Below, piece by piece: positions 59,932 through 64,000 of a stretch of DNA of 64,000 bases. The notes under the pieces are model-generated. The model had not been told where the DNA came from. It made no database searches and was given only the letters and a program-made list of their open reading frames with translations. Origin of the DNA: JAVVSK01 sp036654235 (lineage in GTDB: Bacteria > Bacillota > Clostridia > Christensenellales > CAG-138); contig JAVVSK010000009.1 in NCBI GenBank assembly GCA_036654235.1, forward strand, positions 23,571-87,570. The letters run 5' to 3'. The position numbers were made by a program, and so were the translations under genes. Numbering within the stretch: the stretch's first letter is position 1; each line of letters starts with the position of its first letter.

Positions 59932-61278
59932 ATGAAACTAATAGGCGCTATAATTCTATCGGCAGGCGATGGAGGAAGGATGAAGTCCGCGCGTCCGCTG
60001 GTTTTGCACGAGGTGTGCGGCGCGGCGATGTGTGACTGGGTACTTCGCGCGGTTAAAGACGAAATTGATTGCCCACCGACAATGGTTATAGGCGGGGGAG
60101 CCGAAGAGGTTATGGCACATTTTGGTTCTGCTGCAAATTATATTGTACAGGACGTTCGTCTTGGAACGGGCAATGCGCTTTTATGTTCTATGCGTCTCTT
60201 CGAAAATAAGAAAGGATACGTAATTGTCGTTGCGGGGAATATGCCTCTGTTAGAACAAAAAACCGTAAGAAGCCTTGTATCGTCTATTGGGACGGCTTCG
60301 GCCGGCATATTGACGGCGAACGCAAATGAACCGTATGATTTTTTGCGCGTTATAAGGGATGACGACGGACGGGTAATGCGTGTTATAGAGCCGGACGGGA
60401 CGGACGAAGGTCTTGGCTATTCTAACGAAATAACCTCAAACGCATATTGCTTTGATGTGCAAAAGCTTTTACCAATTCTAAATACGCTAAATGGGGCGAA
60501 CCCGACATTCTCTGTTTCTGATTGTATAAATGAGATGTATAAAGCTGGAGAAATGATAGAATCCGTTCACGCTTGCGCTACGGACTGCATTTCTATCAAT
60601 GACCGAATACGTCTTGCGGATTGCTATCGGATTATGAAACGCAGACTTTCGATGCAACATATGCAAAACGGAGTGACAGTTATAGATCCCGATGCGGCAT
60701 ATATAGGTGCGGACGTTAAAATAGGAATGGATTGTATAATCTATCCCGACGTTGTTTTGGACGGGATAACTGAGATAGGTGAGGGTACCGTTATATACTC
60801 CGGATGCAGGTTAAAAGATACGAAGGTGGGGAAAAATTGTTACCTACAATCGGTAGTAGCGAACGATGCGGTGATAGGCGACAACGTTCCGATCGGACCT
60901 TTTGTAAATCTACGTCCAAAGAGCGTTATAGGAGACGGAGTTAAGATCGGTGATTTTGTTGAGGTGAAAAACTCAAACGTGGGTCGAGGAACGAAACTTC
61001 CGCATCTAAGCTATATAGGGGACAGCGATATAGGAGAAAAGGTTAACATAGGATGCGGAACGGTTTTCGTTAATTACGACGGAATAAAAAAGTCGCGCTC
61101 GACCGTAAAAGACGATGTTTTTATAGGATGCAATGCCAATATAGTCGCACCCGTAACGATAAACGAACGCGCGTTTATTGCGGCGGGATCGACTATAACG
61201 GACGATGTACCGCCAGATGCACTTGCCATAGCGCGCGAAAGGCAGACTAATAAGCCAAATTATATAAGAAAAAGATGA
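59932..61278 (+). CDS. GlmU-like bifunctional protein with degenerate uridylyltransferase site
   Basis: GlmU normally acetylates glucosamine-1-phosphate (C-terminal domain) and then uridylates it (N-terminal domain) to give UDP-GlcNAc. The 448-residue product has the full two-domain length. The acetyltransferase half keeps its residues (LRPKSV, FVEVKN, HLSYIGD, VNYDGIKK, the left-handed beta-helix). The N-terminal half departs at hallmark sites: GDGGRMKSARPLVLH lacks the Lys of the usual PK pair (Leu23), LGTGNA replaces GTGHA (Asn81) and AGNMPLL replaces the Mg-binding GD of GDxPL (Asn103). AGGAGG precedes the ATG. Confidence 0.85.
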   Translation: MKLIGAIILSAGDGGRMKSARPLVLHEVCGAAMCDWVLRAVKDEIDCPPTMVIGGGAEEVMAHFGSAANYIVQDVRLGTGNALLCSMRLFENKKGYVIVVAGNMPLLEQKTVRSLVSSIGTASAGILTANANEPYDFLRVIRDDDGRVMRVIEPDGTDEGLGYSNEITSNAYCFDVQKLLPILNTLNGANPTFSVSDCINEMYKAGEMIESVHACATDCISINDRIRLADCYRIMKRRLSMQHMQNGVTVIDPDAAYIGADVKIGMDCIIYPDVVLDGITEIGEGTVIYSGCRLKDTKVGKNCYLQSVVANDAVIGDNVPIGPFVNLRPKSVIGDGVKIGDFVEVKNSNVGRGTKLPHLSYIGDSDIGEKVNIGCGTVFVNYDGIKKSRSTVKDDVFIGCNANIVAPVTINERAFIAAGSTITDDVPPDALAIARERQTNKPNYIRKR

Positions 61279-61290
61279 ATGTGATTTCAA

Positions 61291-61328
61291 AGGGGCAGAG
61301 AGGAAAATTTTCTGCCCCCCTTTTTTTT
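61291..61328 (+). terminator. Terminator of the GlmU-like gene
   Basis: GGGGCAGA and TCTGCCCC form an 8-bp stem followed by eight T residues, 13 bases after the stop. Confidence 0.88.
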
Positions 61329-61339
61329 AGATATTGGCG

Positions 61340-62446
61340 TTATTTCATTATTACCAGTTCGTAATCCATGTTTCCTATACCTATTTTTTGACCATGTTCG
61401 ACCATTACCCGCCAGTTTGAGTTGGGGTGCAAATGGGTAAATTTATCGCCATTTACAATGCCCTTATCGCTCAGAGCGGTATTTTTTTCGGCTTCCGCTT
61501 TATTTACGAGGTCGGCGCAAGCCGTATCGAGAGCGACCGGATCAAAAGATGCTAACATACCGATATTTGGTACTATTGCCGCGTCGTTTACAGAAGCACA
61601 GTCGCAGGACGGCGAAACGTCAACTATTAGCGAAATATGGAAAGATGACTTTCCGGATATAACTGCTTTTGTATATTCTGCCATTTTACAGTTAAGAATA
61701 TCGTCCGCCTCGTCCCATTTTGTTTTTATTGCGTCGAACCGACAATTGCCTATACAGCGTCCGCAGCCGACGCATTTATCTTCGTCTATCCATGCTCCGT
61801 TTTCAGTTAAACTTAAAGCGTTAAACTGACAACGTGAGATACAGAAGCCGCATTTTTTGCAGAGTTTCGAATTTACAAATGGCTTTCCGGCATTATGCAT
61901 TTCCATCTTTCCCGCGCGCGAGCCGCAACCCATACCTATGTTTTTTATCGCTCCACCTATTCCGGTATTTTCATGTCCTTTAAAATGCGTAAGCGAAATA
62001 AAAACATCCGCATCGTAAATTGCCCTTCCGATTCGCGCGCTCTTTACAAAGTCACCGTCTATCTCAACAGAGGCATCGTCCGTTCCCTTAAGCCCATCGG
62101 CTATTATTACCTGACAGCCGGTCGTTGCCGGCAAAAAACCGTTTTCGTTCGCGGCGTCAAGATGTAAAAGGGCATCTTTACGTCGTCCAACGTAAAGAGT
62201 GTTGCAATCAGTTAAAAAAGGCTTTCCACCAAGTTCCTTTACATAGTCGGCAACAACCTTTGCATAACCAGGGCGAAGGTAAGCCATATTTCCAGGCTCG
62301 CCGAAATGTAGCTTAATAGCAGTAAACTTCTCCAAAAAATCCATACTTGAAAAGCCGGCTGTTTTCATAAGCCTCTTTAGCTTTTGAAGCAGACTTTCAT
62401 TTAAACCGGTTCTCATATCGGTAAAATACACCTTTGATTTTTCCAT
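61340..62446 (-). CDS. DUF362 protein with two [4Fe-4S] ferredoxin clusters
   Basis: The 368-residue product has the DUF362 body (KLHFGEPGNMAYLRPGYAKVVADYV and SLTHFKGHENTGIGGAIKNIGMGCGSRAGK in pieces) and an internal ferredoxin module CKKCGFCISRCQF and CVGCGRCIGNCRF (about residues 195-240). The family is widespread in anaerobes and its reaction is unknown. AGGGATAAACA precedes the ATG. It is convergent with the GlmU-like gene and monocistronic. Confidence 0.9.
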   Translation of the reverse strand: MEKSKVYFTDMRTGLNESLLQKLKRLMKTAGFSSMDFLEKFTAIKLHFGEPGNMAYLRPGYAKVVADYVKELGGKPFLTDCNTLYVGRRKDALLHLDAANENGFLPATTGCQVIIADGLKGTDDASVEIDGDFVKSARIGRAIYDADVFISLTHFKGHENTGIGGAIKNIGMGCGSRAGKMEMHNAGKPFVNSKLCKKCGFCISRCQFNALSLTENGAWIDEDKCVGCGRCIGNCRFDAIKTKWDEADDILNCKMAEYTKAVISGKSSFHISLIVDVSPSCDCASVNDAAIVPNIGMLASFDPVALDTACADLVNKAEAEKNTALSDKGIVNGDKFTHLHPNSNWRVMVEHGQKIGIGNMDYELVIMK

Positions 62447-62637
62447 TGTTTATCCCTTCTGAAATTAAATTATAGAGGTTTTATCAGTTCAATCTATTTT
62501 TAGGCGGCATAGTTTCCACCGCTCTCCTAAGGTTAGTATACCTAAAGACGGGATAAAAATCAAAAAGCTAATATTGGAGGTGTTTTTTGAACGTATAAAG
62601 TTGGACTTGATGAGATATAAGGCTTTATAAGAAAACA

Positions 62638-62683
62638 TAAACGGCGGGATCGTCATATGGGGTGACGATCCCGCCGTTTTTTA
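62638..62683. terminator. Terminator hairpin after the 261-residue protein
   Basis: AAACGGCGGGATCGTC and GACGATCCCGCCGTTT form a 16-17 bp perfect stem with a 7-8 base loop. The plus side has TTTTTT. On the minus strand, where the nearest gene ends at 62701, the T-tract is weaker (TTTATGTTTT), so it may work in both directions. Confidence 0.7.
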
Positions 62684-62700
62684 TGCGTTTTTTGCTTTTG

Positions 62701-63486
62701 TCATTCCTGTCGGATTCTGAGCCAGTAACCAATGCCGTCTGTGGAGCGCATGAAACTATTAAAGCCCTTATGGGAGGAGCTTCCATCGTGTAATTCGCCG
62801 GGAATTCCATGGATTATAACATTTACTTGCCCAACTTTTGCGTGACCTTCGAGGTAATGCCTATTTGTTCCTTGATAGCGAACTTTTTTCCATGATGAAG
62901 TTGGAAAGGCATCCGGGAATGGGTTGTATGCAGTATTTTTTTGTTGAGTTATTTCTAAGCCGCGCTTTGCGTCTTCAAAAAACAACATTTTCGCAGTTTC
63001 TTCGATACTTTTACCAACTTCCGAACGTGCAGTTTCAAAAGTGGCACTCTTTTTTGGCGAATCTTCATCTATGCTCTTTATCTTTGAAGCTGAAGATTCA
63101 ATATTGAGGTTTTCTTTTTGAGAATCGTCGGTTTTTAGAGCTTTAACTTCTATGTTTGAAAATGTGTTATTTGTATCCGCAACTTTTTTAATACTGAGCG
63201 CATATTCGCTTTTTAGATTGCGCTTTATAGCTTCAATGTCAAGCCGAGAACCGCGTATCGTTCCTTCCATAAGGATAAAAAGCGAATCGCTGTTTTCTTT
63301 GCATATGAGTATTCCGATAAGCTCATCATGTATTGTCCCGTCAAAACGCCGCGTTCCACCGGACTCTATTAAATATATTTGTGAATCATTAGGTGCTCCC
63401 TTTACAAGAATCTCCACCTTTTCTTTATCTCCATGAATCCGTGCCATTCCCCTATATTTTCCATATAGACTTATTATCTTGTCCAT
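62701..63486 (-). CDS. Protein of unknown function with N-terminal beta domain and C-terminal globular domain
   Basis: I do not recognise the family. The 261-residue product has a beta-rich N-terminal domain (about residues 1-95: KIISLYGKYRGMARI, VEILVKGAPNDSQIYLI), a low-complexity Lys/Ser/Glu linker (about 100-165) and a compact C-terminal domain (about 175-261: WKKVRYQGTNRHYLEGHAKVGQVNVIIHGIPGEL). No signal peptide is present. The frame is open upstream to 63555, but GAGGTTATT sets the ATG at 63486. Possibly a sporulation- or surface-related protein, but nothing decides. Confidence 0.7.
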   Translation of the reverse strand: MDKIISLYGKYRGMARIHGDKEKVEILVKGAPNDSQIYLIESGGTRRFDGTIHDELIGILICKENSDSLFILMEGTIRGSRLDIEAIKRNLKSEYALSIKKVADTNNTFSNIEVKALKTDDSQKENLNIESSASKIKSIDEDSPKKSATFETARSEVGKSIEETAKMLFFEDAKRGLEITQQKNTAYNPFPDAFPTSSWKKVRYQGTNRHYLEGHAKVGQVNVIIHGIPGELHDGSSSHKGFNSFMRSTDGIGYWLRIRQE

Positions 63487-63593
63487 AATAACCTCATATC
63501 TTAAATGAATCTTTTTATGATATTTATGCTGAGAGGGAAGGAAATATGCAAGCAAAATAAAAAATATTTCGTTTACACAGCTTAAAATAAGCC

Positions 63594-63623
63594 TTGAAAA
63601 TGTTATAAAACATATGGTATAAT
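63594..63623 (+). promoter_or_regulatory. Promoter of the IS1595-type transposase
   Basis: TTGAAA, 18-base spacer, TATAAT, with TG one base before the -10; GAGGATTTTATC precedes the ATG at 63657. Confidence 0.55.
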
Positions 63624-63656
63624 CCGAAACAATGACATAATAGTGAGGATTTTATC

Positions 63657-64000
63657 ATGAAAAAGCAAAATGCAGAACCAAAAAGTATAACTTTCATGGA
63701 ATTTCGGAAACTATACCCGGATGAAAATGCGTGTCGAGAAAGATTGTTCGAGATGCGTTGGAAAGACGGTTTTATCTGCCCGGTATGTGGAAGTCTCGAG
63801 TTTTACTATATAAACGAGCGCAACCTTTATCAATGCAAAAAATGCAAAAAACAATATTCCGCAACGTCGGGAACGGTTATGCACCGGAGTCATCTTCCGA
63901 TAATCGTCTGGTTTTACGCTATGTATATGGTATCTCAAGACAAGCGGGGTTATTCGGCGTTGCAGGCCAGTAAGGATTTGGGTATCGCATATAAATCGGC
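63657..64000 (+). mobile_element. IS1595-family transposase, N-terminal part (cut by window end)
   Basis: The visible 114 codons begin MKKQNAEPKSITFMEF and include a zinc ribbon, CPVCGS and CKKCKKQYSATSGTVMHRS, followed by WFYAMYMVSQDKRGYSALQASKDLGI, the N-terminal domain of IS1595-type transposases. The DDE/N catalytic domain lies outside the window, so intactness is unknown. No terminal inverted repeat can be defined because the right end is not visible. Confidence 0.85.

Noticed and set aside
1..64000. CRISPR array or prophage
   Set aside because: I saw no regularly spaced short repeats and no phage structural, integrase or lysis genes in either strand.

Overview
The window looks like chromosomal DNA of a low-to-moderate GC, endospore-forming member of the Clostridia. 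The evidence is strong Shine-Dalgarno sites, TTGACA/TATAAT promoters, a gerA-gerB-gerC spore germinant receptor operon, a bifurcating-type Bcd/EtfB/ferredoxin-EtfA set (anaerobic acyl-CoA metabolism), a type IV pilus operon without a secretin, and dockerin/cohesin surface proteins. No phage or plasmid backbone is visible. Most genes are ordinary core genes with intact motifs. I cannot name the species from sequence alone.

Layout. 0-2.3 kb (minus strand): membrane protein, dusB, greA and the start of lysS, one operon. 2.6-3.6 kb: a promoter, nine tRNA genes (Arg, His, Gln, Lys, Leu, Lys, Gly, Gly, Lys) and a terminator. 3.6-4.9 kb: a gene graveyard holding a broken LytTR response regulator and a broken peptide-type ABC exporter ATPase. 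5.0-10.6 kb: a Cys-rich DUF3795 protein, a MATE exporter and a MacAB-like adaptor/ATPase/permease operon. 10.8-14.4 kb: rpmG-secE-nusG-rplK-rplA-(L10 leader)-rplJ-rplL. 14.5-17.8 kb: FHA protein, FtsW/RodA-family protein and class B penicillin-binding protein. 18.0-20.9 kb: a large secreted protein with a probable clan CD cysteine peptidase core, Big2 domains and a C-terminal dockerin. 21.0-30.7 kb (minus): type IV pilus operon (three intact prepilins, one decayed pilin, then pilD, C, M, N, O, B, T). 31.0-36.6 kb: acyltransferase, acyl-CoA dehydrogenase, EtfB, ferredoxin-EtfA and ApbE. 36.6-39.9 kb (minus): purA-purB plus a P-loop kinase-like gene. 40.5-41.9 kb: a secreted protein with two cohesin-like modules and a dockerin. 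42-46 kb: gerA-gerB-gerC and a very small membrane protein. 46.2-47.8 kb: pckA. 48.3-55.8 kb: rpoB-rpoC. 56-64 kb: a Cys-rich membrane protein, an orphan IS605-type right end resembling a TnpB guide RNA (omega RNA), ligA, mscL, a GlmU-like protein, a DUF362 ferredoxin protein, an unknown protein, and the start of an IS1595-type transposase cut by the window end.

Main points for a second look. (1) Two secreted dockerin proteins, one peptidase-like and one carrying two cohesin-like modules, suggest a small non-cellulosomal cohesin/dockerin surface assembly. (2) The orphan omega-RNA-like element has no TnpB gene beside it. (3) The GlmU-like protein has lost hallmark residues of its uridylyltransferase site but keeps the acetyltransferase site. 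(4) RpoB has Asn at the position equivalent to E. coli His526, the residue linked to natural rifampicin resistance in Mollicutes. (5) The usual rplJL-rpoBC cluster is split by 34 kb. (6) The pilin cassette contains a frameshifted copy between intact copies.
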